In this document: positions 1-8,879 of the stretch, piece by piece | Position numbering within the stretch: position 1 is the first letter of the stretch | How the letters are laid out: each line of letters opens with the position of its first letter | From: Salinimicrobium sp. TH3 | GTDB taxonomy: Bacteria; Bacteroidota; Bacteroidia; Flavobacteriales; Flavobacteriaceae | Direction: 5' to 3' | Length of the DNA stretch: 64,000 nt | Assembly (NCBI RefSeq): GCF_026676115.1 | Contig: NZ_JAPONB010000010.1 | Location: forward strand, 1-64,000 | Program-made: the position numbers and the translations under genes | Notes under the pieces: generated by a model | What the model was told of the DNA's origin: nothing | What the model saw: only the letters and a program-made list of their open reading frames with translations | The model's database searches: none

Positions 1-23
1 AAGGGTTTTTTTATGCCCTAAAA

Positions 24-472
24 CCACCCCGGCCTGCGGCCACCCCTCCTTAAAAAGGAGGGGAACACTACAAAAGTCCAATCTGGAAACGAATGTCAAC
101 TCCCCTCCCTTCCAGGGAGAGGAAGTCCGCCACTTGGCGGACGGGGAGGGTCTTACTTCCCCAGAGATTATAACTAACCCAGAACTATTAGGTTCCATGC
201 AACACCCCGACCTTCGGCCACCCCTCCTCAGAGAGTAGGGGAACACTTAAGCAACAAGTTGAATTGGAAACGAATCTCAGCTCCCCTCCCTTCCAGGGAG
301 GGGAAGTCCGGCATTTAGCCGGACGGGGAGGGTGTTCTTTCTTCAAAGTTAAATTCAGGAAAGTAACGAGGGAAGGGTCTTACTTCCCCAGAGATTATAA
401 CTAACCTAGAACTATTAGGTTCCATGCACCACCCCGGCCTGCGGCCACCCCTTCTCACACTACAGCGGGGAA
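24..472. repeat. Intergenic palindromic repeat array, three copies
   Basis: Two long copies (about 24-155 and 201-337) and one truncated copy (about 429-472) share the same order of blocks: a CCCGGCCTGCGGCCACCCC-like start, a CCCCTCC/GGAGGGG hairpin (43-63 in copy 1), and a CTCCCCTCCCTTCCAGGGAG block leading into a second hairpin (126-141 in copy 1, 306-322 in copy 2). A further direct repeat of about 50 nt containing AGAGATTATAACTAACC lies at about 150-198 and 378-426. The stretch is far more GC-rich than its surroundings and has no plausible gene. It looks like a non-coding repeat family that has duplicated locally; its function is unknown. Confidence 0.75.
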
Positions 473-530
473 CTTTACTTCTTCAGTAATGGTACTGGCT
501 TTGATTTTTTAGTTGCTGGACAATACAAAA

Positions 531-557
531 AAAGCCCGATCTTTTAGATCGGGCTTT
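531..557 (-). terminator. Rho-independent terminator of the acyl-CoA dehydrogenase gene
   Basis: A perfect 12-bp stem, AAAGCCCGATCT paired with AGATCGGGCTTT, has a TTT loop. On the minus strand it is followed by a T-run. It lies 25 nt past the stop of the acyl-CoA dehydrogenase gene and separates that gene from the repeat array. Confidence 0.85.
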
Positions 558-581
558 ACAATATGAATAGAATCCTTGTTC

Positions 582-1724
582 TTAATCCCTCAAAATACTT
601 CTGGAAATAACGATCTTTTGGATCTCTGAAGTCCCTTCATAGATCTGCGTGATCTTTGCATCTCTCATCAACCGCTCTACGTGATATTCTTTCACATATC
701 CATTTCCACCGTGCACCTGTACAGCTTCCACAGTGACATCCATTGCAGTCTGGGAAGCGAATAGTTTTGCCATGGCTCCAGATAGATCATAGTTCTCTCC
801 ATTGTCTTTGTCACATGCAGCTTTCATCACCAGGTGACGCGAAGCTTCAATAGAAGTATGCATATCTGCAAGTTTGAAAGCAATTGCCTGGTGGTTCATG
901 ATCTCGGTTCCAAAAGCTTTTCTCACTTTGGAATATTCTCTCGCAAGTTCGTAGGCTCCGGCTGCAATACCAAGAGCTTGTGCAGCGATTCCAATACGTC
1001 CTCCGGAAAGAGTTTTCATTGCAAATTTAAATCCGAAACCATCCTCGCCAATCCTGTTCTCCTTTGGAACTTTTACATCATTAAAGTTCAAGGAATGAGT
1101 ATCGCTTCCGCGTATTCCCAGTTTCTGCTCTTTTGGACCAATTTCAAATCCTTTTGAGCCTTTTTCAACAATAAAAGCGTTTATTCCTTTATGTTTTAAC
1201 TCGGGATGAGTTTGGGCAATTACAATGTAAAAATCTGCCGTGCTACCATTTGTGATCCAGTTCTTGGTACCGTTCAATACATAATGGTCTTCCTTTTCTA
1301 TAGCCGTTGTTTTCTGAGAAGTGGCATCACTTCCGGCTTCTGGTTCAGAAAGGCAAAATGCACCAATAGATTCTCCTGTGGCTAATTTTGTAAGGTATTT
1401 TTGTTTTTGCTCCTCATTTGCAAATTTCTCCAGACCCCAGCAAACAAGTGAATTATTAACCGACATTACTACAGAAGCAGATGCATCGATCTTGGAAATC
1501 TCTTCCATAGCAAGTACGTAAGAAACGGTATCCATACCGCCTCCACCATACTCGGGAGAAACCATCATTCCCAGAAAGCCCAATTCCCCCATCTTTTTAA
1601 TCTGCTCCTTCGGGAATTCCTGTTTTTCGTCTCTTTCAATCACTCTGGGCAGCAATTCATTCTTTGCGAAATCCCGTGCCGCATCGCGAATCATTATATG
1701 TTCTTCTGTAAGCTTAAAATCCAT
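582..1724 (-). CDS. Acyl-CoA dehydrogenase (short/medium-chain type)
   Basis: This is a flavoprotein that oxidises acyl-CoA to trans-2-enoyl-CoA and passes electrons to electron-transfer flavoprotein, in fatty-acid or branched-chain amino-acid breakdown. The 380-residue length is typical of the family. The signature CLSEPEAGSDA is at residues 124-134. The C-terminal IYEGTSEIQ carries Glu363, the expected catalytic base, and VQVHGGNGYVKEY precedes it. The gene stands alone, with its own promoter in the gap before anmK and a strong terminator downstream. Exact acyl-chain preference cannot be read from sequence; a butyryl-CoA-like enzyme is the best guess. The call to the family is secure. Confidence 0.93.
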   Translation of the reverse strand: MDFKLTEEHIMIRDAARDFAKNELLPRVIERDEKQEFPKEQIKKMGELGFLGMMVSPEYGGGGMDTVSYVLAMEEISKIDASASVVMSVNNSLVCWGLEKFANEEQKQKYLTKLATGESIGAFCLSEPEAGSDATSQKTTAIEKEDHYVLNGTKNWITNGSTADFYIVIAQTHPELKHKGINAFIVEKGSKGFEIGPKEQKLGIRGSDTHSLNFNDVKVPKENRIGEDGFGFKFAMKTLSGGRIGIAAQALGIAAGAYELAREYSKVRKAFGTEIMNHQAIAFKLADMHTSIEASRHLVMKAACDKDNGENYDLSGAMAKLFASQTAMDVTVEAVQVHGGNGYVKEYHVERLMRDAKITQIYEGTSEIQKIVISRSILRD

Positions 1725-1761
1725 TCGGTATATTTTTTAAAAAATGTTCGATTTTGGTAGC

Positions 1762-1792
1762 CAAAGATACCCTTTTAGTGGCATTTTTTCAA
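1762..1792 (-). promoter_or_regulatory. Bacteroidota-type promoter for the acyl-CoA dehydrogenase gene
   Basis: Read on the minus strand, a TTG (CAA at 1790-1792) is followed after 20 nt by TATCTTTG (CAAAGATA at 1762-1769), matching the TTG / TAnnTTTG consensus of Bacteroidota housekeeping promoters. It lies about 40 nt upstream of the acyl-CoA dehydrogenase start and overlaps the leader of the divergent anmK gene. Confidence 0.6.
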
Positions 1793-1815
1793 TTGAGTTG
1801 GCTATTTTTACCCCA

Positions 1816-2886
1816 ATGAACAAAAATAACTATAACGTTGTAGGAGTTATGTCGGGAACGTCCCTTGATGGCATAGACCTGGCGTATGTGAATTTCACTT
1901 CTTCTGAAGGTTGGTCCTACAAAATTTTGGCTGCGGAAACAGTTCCCTATCCTTCCGAATGGCAGGAAATACTTTCTGAAGCAGTCAACTATGATGACAT
2001 ACAGCTGAAGGACCTCAATGAGAATTACACGCAGTTTCTTTCAAAAGTCATTACAGAATTTCTTTCCAAAAATGACATTTTTAAACCTGATGCAATTTGC
2101 AGTCATGGTCATACCATTAAACATGAGCCCGAAAACGGGTTTACTTTCCAAGTAGGAAACCTTCCGGCCCTGGCTTCAAACCTTGGACACACCGTTGTTT
2201 GTGATTTTAGAGTACAGGACGTAGAAATGGGCGGGCAGGGGGCTCCTCTAGTACCCATCGGTGATGAATTGTTGTTTGGATCTTATAACTATTGCCTCAA
2301 CCTTGGAGGATTTGCGAATATTTCGACCAAACCAAATGGAGACCGATTGGCCTATGATATTTGTGCGGTGAATACGGTTTTAAATTATCTATCTCAAAAG
2401 ATTGATCTTCCCTACGATAGGGATGGGGAGATAGCAGCCTCGGGAGAACTCAATGAAGAACTATTGGAAGAGCTTCAGAAATTACCTTTTTACGGACTTC
2501 GTCCTCCAAAATCTTTGGGGATCGAGTGGGTAAATAAATACATTTTTCCACTTTTAGAAAGGTATGAAAATTCTATTCCCTCTTTGCTTAGAACCTATAC
2601 CGAACATGCTGCGGAAGTAATTTCGAACGAATTACGGGATACTTCCGAAGAAAAGGTTTTGGTAACCGGCGGTGGTGCGTTCAATGATTTTCTTATTAAA
2701 GAAATTCAAAGGCGCACAAAATCTGAAATAATTATTCCTTCAGCAGAAGTAGTGAATTATAAAGAGGCTTTAATATTCGCCTTTTTAGGAGTGCTGAAGT
2801 TGAGAGGGGAGAACAATGTTATGAGCTCGGTTACCGGAGCCTCAAAAGACCATTCTTCAGGAGTAATTTTTTTTCCAAAAGGATGA
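1816..2886 (+). CDS. anmK: Anhydro-N-acetylmuramic acid kinase
   Basis: AnmK opens the 1,6-anhydro ring of anhydro-MurNAc and phosphorylates it to MurNAc-6-phosphate in cytoplasmic cell-wall recycling. From Met at 1816 the protein has 356 residues. The phosphate-binding GTSLDG is at residues 14-19, the family motif DFRVQD at 130-135 (Asp135 the likely catalytic base), GGQGAPLVP at 139-147, and a second nucleotide-binding element, VTGGGAFND, lies near the C-terminus. The frame is open 24 codons further upstream to 1744, but the conserved family start (MNKNNYNVVGVMSGTS) favours 1816. No murQ etherase lies next to it; mpl, another recycling gene, is at 47202. Confidence 0.92.
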   Translation: MNKNNYNVVGVMSGTSLDGIDLAYVNFTSSEGWSYKILAAETVPYPSEWQEILSEAVNYDDIQLKDLNENYTQFLSKVITEFLSKNDIFKPDAICSHGHTIKHEPENGFTFQVGNLPALASNLGHTVVCDFRVQDVEMGGQGAPLVPIGDELLFGSYNYCLNLGGFANISTKPNGDRLAYDICAVNTVLNYLSQKIDLPYDRDGEIAASGELNEELLEELQKLPFYGLRPPKSLGIEWVNKYIFPLLERYENSIPSLLRTYTEHAAEVISNELRDTSEEKVLVTGGGAFNDFLIKEIQRRTKSEIIIPSAEVVNYKEALIFAFLGVLKLRGENNVMSSVTGASKDHSSGVIFFPKG

Positions 2887-2918
2887 GATAAATCAAGATG
2901 TTGCGAAAATTAGTTTTT

Positions 2919-2926
2919 TATATTTG
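2919..2926 (+). promoter_or_regulatory. -7 box upstream of the glutamate-type dehydrogenase
   Basis: TATATTTG is a full match to the Bacteroidota -7 element TAnnTTTG and ends 20 nt before the start codon. The nearest upstream TTG (2901-2903) is only 15 nt away, shorter than usual, so the -33 element is uncertain. Confidence 0.5.
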
Positions 2927-2946
2927 CCTCAATATTTAATAAGATT

Positions 2947-4173
2947 ATGAAAGAATTATTGAATTTATATCAGAATAAAGCACCTGAAATTGTTTTTAAT
3001 TGGAAAGATCCAGAAACTGAAGCCGAAGGCTGGGTGGTAATCAACTCTTTGCGCGGTGGTGCTGCAGGTGGTGGGACCAGGATGAGAAAAGGCCTTGATA
3101 TGAACGAGGTGCTCTCCCTGGCAAAGACCATGGAGGTTAAATTTACCGTTTCGGGACCTGCTATAGGCGGCGCGAAATCGGGAATAAATTTCGATCCAAA
3201 TGATCCCCGTAAAAAAGGTGTTTTGGAGCGTTGGTATAAAGCAGTATCTCCACTTCTAAAAAGTTACTATGGTACTGGAGGAGATTTGAATGTCGACGAG
3301 ATCCATGAAGTTATCCCGATTACCGAAGACTCAGGAGTTTGGCATCCGCAGGAGGGGGTTTTTAATGGACATTTCAAACCTACAGAAGCCGATAAGATCA
3401 ATAGAATTGGACAACTGCGCCAGGGAGTGATCAAGGTGCTTGAAAATAGCAAATTTTCACCCGATGTTTCCCGAAAGTACACCGTGGCCGACATGATCAC
3501 AGGCTATGGTGTGGCCGAAGCCGTGCGTCACTACTATGATATTTATGGTGGTAATGTGCAAGGCAAAAAAGCAATTGTGCAGGGCTTTGGTAACGTAGGT
3601 TCTGCCGCTGCCTATTACCTGGCCCAGATGGGCGCAAAAGTGGTTGGAATCATTGACCGTGAAGGTGGATTGATAAATGAGAACGGTTTCTCCTTCGAAG
3701 AGATCCGGGTTTTGTTCCTTAACAAACAGGGCAATGCGTTAAAATCTGCAAACCTTATTCCTTTTGAGGAGATCAATGAACGTGTATGGTCTTTAAATGC
3801 TGAAGTTTTTGCTCCTTGCGCCGCCTCCCGGCTAATTACAAGGGAACAGGTAGATAAGATGGTGAATTCGGGACTGGAAGTCATTTCCAGTGGCGCCAAT
3901 GTACCTTTTGCCGATGAAGAGATCTTTTTTGGACCCATAATGGAATATACAGATGAGCGCATAAGCGTGATACCCGATTTCATCGCTAACTGTGGAATGG
4001 CAAGAGTATTTGCTTATTTTATGGAGCGCAGAGTTCAAATGACAGATGAGGCTATCTTCAACGACACCTCAATTACTATTAGAAATGCTATTCAAAATAC
4101 CTTTAACCATAACAGCAGTAAAACCAATATCAGCAAAACTGCCTTTGAAGTTGCTTTAAAAAAGCTGGTATGA
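2947..4173 (+). CDS. Glu/Leu/Phe/Val-family dehydrogenase
   Basis: A 408-residue amino-acid dehydrogenase that would interconvert an amino acid and its 2-oxo acid with NAD(P)H. In the N-terminal half, MEVKFTVSGPAIGGAKSG contains Lys65 (substrate) and Lys77 (catalytic), and GTGGDLNV carries the conserved Asp. The Rossmann fold is marked by GFGNVGS around residue 220. The sequence is closer to the glutamate branch than to classic leucine dehydrogenase, but substrate cannot be fixed. It has its own -7 box and is followed after 10 nt by the NhaD gene in the same direction, so the two are probably cotranscribed. Confidence 0.88.
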   Translation: MKELLNLYQNKAPEIVFNWKDPETEAEGWVVINSLRGGAAGGGTRMRKGLDMNEVLSLAKTMEVKFTVSGPAIGGAKSGINFDPNDPRKKGVLERWYKAVSPLLKSYYGTGGDLNVDEIHEVIPITEDSGVWHPQEGVFNGHFKPTEADKINRIGQLRQGVIKVLENSKFSPDVSRKYTVADMITGYGVAEAVRHYYDIYGGNVQGKKAIVQGFGNVGSAAAYYLAQMGAKVVGIIDREGGLINENGFSFEEIRVLFLNKQGNALKSANLIPFEEINERVWSLNAEVFAPCAASRLITREQVDKMVNSGLEVISSGANVPFADEEIFFGPIMEYTDERISVIPDFIANCGMARVFAYFMERRVQMTDEAIFNDTSITIRNAIQNTFNHNSSKTNISKTAFEVALKKLV

Positions 4174-4183
4174 TGCTATAGCA

Positions 4184-5557
4184 ATGGTAAGCCTTTTAAT
4201 TGTCATCTTTATTGTTGGATATTTGGCAATAACGCTGGAACATCCACTACAACTTGATAAAGCGGTTTCTGCCCTCCTAATGGCCACCATTATTTGGGCA
4301 GGAATCGCTTTCGGTTTTAATAACGGGATCCTTTCTATTGTAGATTATCATGGGGAAATTTTTAATGTAACTAAAGGGGACCTGGCAGAACAAATGTGGG
4401 GATTTAAAGCAAATCTCATGCACCACTTTAGTTCCATAAGTGAGATCCTGTTTTTTCTTATTGGGGCAATGACCATTGTGGAGATAATAGATATTCATCG
4501 GGGTTTTGCTATAATAAAGAAAACTATTGTCACTACAGATAAAAAGAAGCTGCTCTGGGTGCTCGGTGCTCTGGCCTTCATTCTTTCTGCAGTTATTGAC
4601 AATTTAACTGCCACGATCATTCTTGTTACGCTGCTGCGCAAGCTGGTTCCCAAACGGGATTACCGGGTATGGTTCGCTGCGCTCATTGTAATTGCCGCCA
4701 ATGCGGGGGGAGCCTGGTCGCCAATTGGTGATGTGACCACAACAATGCTCTGGATCAATAATAAAGTAACTGCGGCAGGCCTGGCAGAGCATCTCATAAT
4801 CCCTGCACTATTCTGCTTTATACTTCCTTTTGCTGCAGCTATGCGGCTTAAAGCATTTAGGGGAGAAACGGTTTTAAAGAAAAAGGTGATAGATGATGAT
4901 TCGGAAAGGTTGTTAAGTAGCCGAAAAATGCTTTACGCAGGTTTGGGTGCTATTCTTCTGGTTCCAATATTTAAGGGAATTACAGGTTTGCCGCCCTATG
5001 TTGGTATGCTGTTTAGCCTAAGCCTTGTTTGGTTGCTTTCAGAATATGTAAAGCCGGTGAAGAATATCAGCAAAAACGAGAAGAATTTATACTCCACTCA
5101 TAAAGCCCTTTCTAATATTGAATTTTCGAGTATCCTGTTCTTTTTGGGAATATTACTGGCAGTGGCGGGACTTGAAAGCCTTGTTTTTGGAACTCTTCAG
5201 GGGCGGCAGGTTGGGACACTTTTTTATGCGGCCAGTCAGCTTTCACAGGCGATTCCAAGTATGGATGCTGTGGTGGTAATTCTAGGGGGACTTTCAGCAG
5301 TGATAGATAATGTGCCGCTGGTAGCAGCTTCTATGGCCATGTACGACTTCCCTGTTGATGACCGGACCTGGCATTTTATAGCCTATAGTGCAGGTACAGG
5401 AGGTAGTCTTCTTATCATAGGTTCTGCTGCGGGAGTAGCTGCTATGGGAATGGAAAAGATTAACTTTATGTGGTACTTAAAAAACATCGCACCCCTGGCT
5501 TTACTGGGATTTCTAGGGGGAGCTGTTAGTTTTATCGTGCTTACTCATTTCTTCTAG
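4184..5557 (+). CDS. nhaD: NhaD-type Na+/H+ antiporter
   Basis: An inner-membrane protein of 457 residues with about a dozen hydrophobic segments that would expel Na+ in exchange for H+. The family landmarks are present: ITLEHPLQLDKA after the first membrane segment, HHFSSISEILFFLIGAMT with VEIIDIHRGF, the acidic VIDNLTATI element, ANAGGAWSPIGDVTTTM, and a second inverted-repeat copy, AVIDNVPLVAASMAMY. It lies 10 nt after the dehydrogenase gene. Such antiporters are common in marine flavobacteria and fit a salt-rich habitat. The alternative, an arsenite/citrate transporter of the same ion-transporter superfamily, is disfavoured by these motifs. Confidence 0.9.
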   Translation: MVSLLIVIFIVGYLAITLEHPLQLDKAVSALLMATIIWAGIAFGFNNGILSIVDYHGEIFNVTKGDLAEQMWGFKANLMHHFSSISEILFFLIGAMTIVEIIDIHRGFAIIKKTIVTTDKKKLLWVLGALAFILSAVIDNLTATIILVTLLRKLVPKRDYRVWFAALIVIAANAGGAWSPIGDVTTTMLWINNKVTAAGLAEHLIIPALFCFILPFAAAMRLKAFRGETVLKKKVIDDDSERLLSSRKMLYAGLGAILLVPIFKGITGLPPYVGMLFSLSLVWLLSEYVKPVKNISKNEKNLYSTHKALSNIEFSSILFFLGILLAVAGLESLVFGTLQGRQVGTLFYAASQLSQAIPSMDAVVVILGGLSAVIDNVPLVAASMAMYDFPVDDRTWHFIAYSAGTGGSLLIIGSAAGVAAMGMEKINFMWYLKNIAPLALLGFLGGAVSFIVLTHFF

Positions 5558-5577
5558 ATTTATATTCTGCTTTTAGG

Positions 5578-5607
5578 TTGCATTAAATCAAAGGCTGTTT
5601 ATCTTTA
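5578..5607 (+). promoter_or_regulatory. Promoter of the exbB-exbD-tonB operon
   Basis: TTG at 5578-5580, a 19-nt spacer, and TATCTTTA at 5600-5607 give the Bacteroidota TTG-N19-TAnnTTT pattern with A in place of the final G. It lies in the 96-nt gap between nhaD and exbB, 46 nt before the exbB start. Confidence 0.55.
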
Positions 5608-5653
5608 CAATTAAAATTGGATTCTCACGTTACATAAAAAACCACATACACAA

Positions 5654-6355
5654 ATGCTATACTTTATTCAGGAGGATGGTCTTGCCCAGGCGGCACAGGA
5701 GACAGAACCTATAGTTGAGGAAAAAACCCTTTCATTGTTTGATTTGTTTCTTAGCGGCGGAATTGGAGGACAGGTTATCATTCTCATCCTTTTCATATTG
5801 CTGTTTGCAGCCATTTATATCTATTTCGAAAGATTGTTTGCTATTAAAGCTGCTTCAGAAACCGACAGTAATTTCATGAACCAGATCAAGGACTCCGTTT
5901 TACATGGCAATATTGAATCGGCACGAATTCGATGTGCCCAGGCTAACTCGCCTGTAGCACGACTTACAGCCAAGGGGCTTGACCGCATTGGAAGTCCGCT
6001 CGAGGATATTAACACAGCGATTGAAAATGCAGGACGTCTTGAAGTTTATAAACTGGAGAAGAACGTGAGTGTACTTGCAACTATTGCAGGTGCCGCGCCT
6101 ATGATTGGTTTCCTCGGAACAGTGATAGGGATGGTTATTGCTTTCCACGAACTGGCTACCAGTAGCGGCCAGGCAGAAATGGGAGCTCTGGCTGAAGGTA
6201 TCTATACAGCGATGACTACCACGGTTGCAGGTCTTATTGTAGGTATTATCGCCTATATTGGGTATAACCACCTGGTGGTTAAGACAGATAAGGTAGTGCA
6301 TCAAATGGAGGCTACGGCTGTAGATTTCCTTGACCTTCTAAACGAACCTGTATAG
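5654..6355 (+). CDS. exbB: MotA/TolQ/ExbB proton channel family protein
   Basis: Inner-membrane channel subunit that uses the proton-motive force to drive a TonB- or TolA-type energy transducer. It has 233 residues with one membrane segment at about 38-60 and two more in the C-terminal half (around SVLATIAGAAPMIGFLGTV and TTTVAGLIVGIIAYIGY), the usual three-segment ExbB/TolQ topology. The gene is followed after 1 nt by exbD and then by a TonB-like gene, so the three form one module. Assignment to the Exb rather than Tol system is by the TonB-like third gene; no pal or tolB is present here. Confidence 0.9.
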   Translation: MLYFIQEDGLAQAAQETEPIVEEKTLSLFDLFLSGGIGGQVIILILFILLFAAIYIYFERLFAIKAASETDSNFMNQIKDSVLHGNIESARIRCAQANSPVARLTAKGLDRIGSPLEDINTAIENAGRLEVYKLEKNVSVLATIAGAAPMIGFLGTVIGMVIAFHELATSSGQAEMGALAEGIYTAMTTTVAGLIVGIIAYIGYNHLVVKTDKVVHQMEATAVDFLDLLNEPV

Positions 6356-6356
6356 T

Positions 6357-6749
6357 ATGAACTTAAGAGGCAGAAATAAGATCAGTCCCGAATTCAGCAT
6401 GAGTTCCATGACAGATATTGTATTCCTGTTGTTGATCTTTTTTATGCTCACCTCGCCGGCTATTACTCCGGAAGCTCTTGATCTTATCCTTCCAAAGGCT
6501 AAGGGAAAGACCACGAACAAACAGAACGTGGCAGTGAGTATCACAAAAGACCTTCAGGTTTATATTGATAAGGAGAGAGTAAGTAGCAGCTCTTTGGAAT
6601 CCAGGCTTAAAGAAGTCCTGGCAGGGGTGGAAGAACCTACCATTATATTACGAGCCGAAGAAGGTGTACCAATTGAAAAGGCTGTAGATGTCATGGATAT
6701 TGCAAACCGGAACCGCTACAAGATCGTGCTTGCAGTAAAACCCGAATAA
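6357..6749 (+). CDS. exbD: ExbD/TolR biopolymer transport protein
   Basis: Partner of the ExbB channel, with one N-terminal membrane helix and a periplasmic domain. The 130-residue protein shows the family motif MSSMTDIVFLLLIFFMLTSP, where Asp20 is the expected membrane-embedded proton-carrying residue. The start follows the exbB stop by one base, indicating translational coupling. The C-terminal domain (LKEVLAGVEEPTIILRAEE and onward) matches the usual ExbD periplasmic fold. Confidence 0.92.
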   Translation: MNLRGRNKISPEFSMSSMTDIVFLLLIFFMLTSPAITPEALDLILPKAKGKTTNKQNVAVSITKDLQVYIDKERVSSSSLESRLKEVLAGVEEPTIILRAEEGVPIEKAVDVMDIANRNRYKIVLAVKPE

Positions 6750-6821
6750 ACATTCTCTGCTTTATCATTTTTGGTAATTGTGGAACTATGTTTGCTGAAT
6801 AAAATCTAGAAAAAGAACAGA

Positions 6822-7640
6822 GTGAAATACCTGGAAACAGAATACGAAAGAAAGTCGATGGCAATCACAGTGGTTCTCCACGTATTGCTAATCCTGCTAT
6901 TGCTGTTCTTTGGCTTCACTTATCTCGACCCACCACCCGAAAATGGGATAGCTATAAACTTTGGAACTTCAGAGGTTGGTTCGGGCATTGAACAGCCAAC
7001 CGAGCCTGTTAAAACAGCGCCTCAACAAACCAGTTCTCCGGTAACTCCTGTGGAAACCAATATTAAGGAAGAAGTGGTTACCCAGGAAGTTATTGAAGCT
7101 CCAGTAATAGAAAAGAAGAAAGAAGAAAAGGTCGTGCAAAAAGTGGAAACCCCTGTGAAAAAGGTGGAAGAGCCAGTAAAAAAACCCGATCCCAAACCTT
7201 CTAAATCTACTACAGATGCCTTGAGCAGTATTCTTAACGGCCCTGCTAATGATGGGCAGGCGAGAGGAGGAGAAGGTAATGATGATGTTGCAGGTGATAA
7301 AGGCAGCCCCGACGGTGATCCTAATGCGAAGTCATATTACGGTACAGGAATGGGACTTGATGGCGACGGGAACTATCGACTTGGCGGTAGAAAAGCTCTC
7401 AATAAGGAAAAATTTGTACAGGATTGTAATGAATCGGGCCTCGTAGTGGTTCAAATCGAAGTAGACCGAAGTGGTGCTGTAACACGTGCCATTCCGGGGG
7501 TAAAAGGCACAACCAATAACGCTACCTGCCTTACTGATCCTGCAAAAAGAGCTGCCCTTGCTACCCGCTTTAACAGTGATCCCGATGCTCCCGCGAAGCA
7601 GGTGGGCACCATTATTTACAACTTCAAACTTACCGAATAA
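6822..7640 (+). CDS. tonB: TonB-like energy transducer
   Basis: A 272-residue protein anchored by one membrane helix (about residues 13-34), then a Pro/Lys/Glu-rich spacer rich in VEEPVKK-type runs (about 55-130), a Gly/Asp-rich stretch, and a small C-terminal domain (SGLVVVQIEVDRSGAVTRA to the end) of TonB type that would contact outer-membrane receptors. The start codon is GTG. It lies 72 nt after exbD. The general architecture also resembles TolA, so a Tol role is not excluded, but the C-terminal domain and context favour energy transduction to TonB-dependent receptors. Confidence 0.85.
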   Translation: MKYLETEYERKSMAITVVLHVLLILLLLFFGFTYLDPPPENGIAINFGTSEVGSGIEQPTEPVKTAPQQTSSPVTPVETNIKEEVVTQEVIEAPVIEKKKEEKVVQKVETPVKKVEEPVKKPDPKPSKSTTDALSSILNGPANDGQARGGEGNDDVAGDKGSPDGDPNAKSYYGTGMGLDGDGNYRLGGRKALNKEKFVQDCNESGLVVVQIEVDRSGAVTRAIPGVKGTTNNATCLTDPAKRAALATRFNSDPDAPAKQVGTIIYNFKLTE

Positions 7641-7644
7641 CTTG

Positions 7645-8862
7645 ATGACCTATACAGAAACTGTTGAATGGATGTTTCAACAGTTGCCCATGTATCAACA
7701 GGTTGGAAATAAAGCCTATAAGGTGGATCTTTCCAATATACATAAGTTGATTGCACAGCTGGGAAATCCTCACCATAATTTTAAGACCATTCACGTCGCC
7801 GGTACTAACGGCAAAGGTTCCGTTTCTCATATGTTGGCTTCCGTACTTCAGGAAAGCAACTATAAGGTGGGTCTATACACCTCTCCTCATTTAAAGGATT
7901 TTAGGGAAAGGATTAAGATCAACGGGGAGATGATTTCCCAGGAGGCAGTGATTGATTTTATTCATCATAATAAAGCCTTTTTTGATACCGAAAGTCTTTC
8001 TTTCTTTGAAATGACCGTGGGAATGGCTTTTGAATACTTCTCAAATGAGAAAGTTGATGTTGCTGTAATTGAAGTTGGTCTGGGCGGAAGGCTGGATTCC
8101 ACCAATATTATTTCTCCTGAAGTTTCTGTTATCACAAATATTGGTTTTGACCATGTGAACATCCTCGGGGATACCCTGGAAAAGATCGCTGCAGAAAAAG
8201 GCGGGATTATTAAGCAAGGGACACCGGTTGTCATTGGCGAGTACCATGAAAATACTTTTCCTGTGTTTAAAAGGCTGGCTGAAGCAAATAACGCCCCTTT
8301 TTACCTTGCTGAAGATTTTTCCGGTAAACCATTCCTTTCAGATCTTGAAGGACATTATCAGCAAAAGAATATCCGCACCGTTTCCATGGCTCTGGAGGTG
8401 CTGAAGGGTCTTGGATGGGAACTTACAGAGGAAGCTGTGGAGAAAGGTCTCAAAAATGTCATTTATAATACCGGCCTTAGAGGAAGATGGGAGGTGTTGC
8501 AGGAAGAACCGAAGGTTATTTGTGATACTGCACATAACAAAGAAGGGCTGGTTTATGCGATGAAGCAGTTACAGGAAGAAGAGTTTGAAGATCTACACCT
8601 AATAATTGGGGTGGTGAACGACAAAGACCTGGACGCAGTGCTGCCGCTTTTTCCAAAAAATGCAAAATATTATTTTTCCCGACCAAATGTTCCCCGGGGT
8701 CTTGATGCCAAAGAACTTCAAAAAAAGGCAGCCGAAAATAGCCTTTTTGGAAGCTTATATAATTCAGTTTCTGAAGCTTATAAAGCTGCGCTGGAAGCCG
8801 CTTCGGTTAAGGATATGATCTACGTTGGAGGTAGTACTTTTACAGTTGCAGAAATAATTTAA
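7645..8862 (+). CDS. folC: Folylpolyglutamate synthase / dihydrofolate synthase
   Basis: A Mur-ligase-family enzyme that adds glutamate to dihydropteroate or folate with ATP. From ATG 7645 it has 405 residues. The ATP-binding loop VAGTNGKGS is at 51-59; YTSPHLKDFRERI follows, a family signature, and DTAHNKEG marks the C-terminal domain. The frame is open upstream to 7558, but that would run far into the tonB-like gene; the ATG at 7645, 4 nt past the tonB-like stop, gives the normal family N-terminus. It is probably cotranscribed with the ExbB/ExbD/TonB module, though the functions are unrelated. Confidence 0.9.
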   Translation: MTYTETVEWMFQQLPMYQQVGNKAYKVDLSNIHKLIAQLGNPHHNFKTIHVAGTNGKGSVSHMLASVLQESNYKVGLYTSPHLKDFRERIKINGEMISQEAVIDFIHHNKAFFDTESLSFFEMTVGMAFEYFSNEKVDVAVIEVGLGGRLDSTNIISPEVSVITNIGFDHVNILGDTLEKIAAEKGGIIKQGTPVVIGEYHENTFPVFKRLAEANNAPFYLAEDFSGKPFLSDLEGHYQQKNIRTVSMALEVLKGLGWELTEEAVEKGLKNVIYNTGLRGRWEVLQEEPKVICDTAHNKEGLVYAMKQLQEEEFEDLHLIIGVVNDKDLDAVLPLFPKNAKYYFSRPNVPRGLDAKELQKKAAENSLFGSLYNSVSEAYKAALEAASVKDMIYVGGSTFTVAEII

Positions 8863-8879
8863 TTTTTTTGAAAATATTC

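Noticed and set aside
1744-1815. An earlier ATG for anmK
   Set aside because: The extra 24 residues do not fit the family, and they overlap the divergent promoter.
7558-7644. An upstream start for folC
   Set aside because: It would overlap the end of the TonB-like gene by 83 nt and add residues not found in the family.
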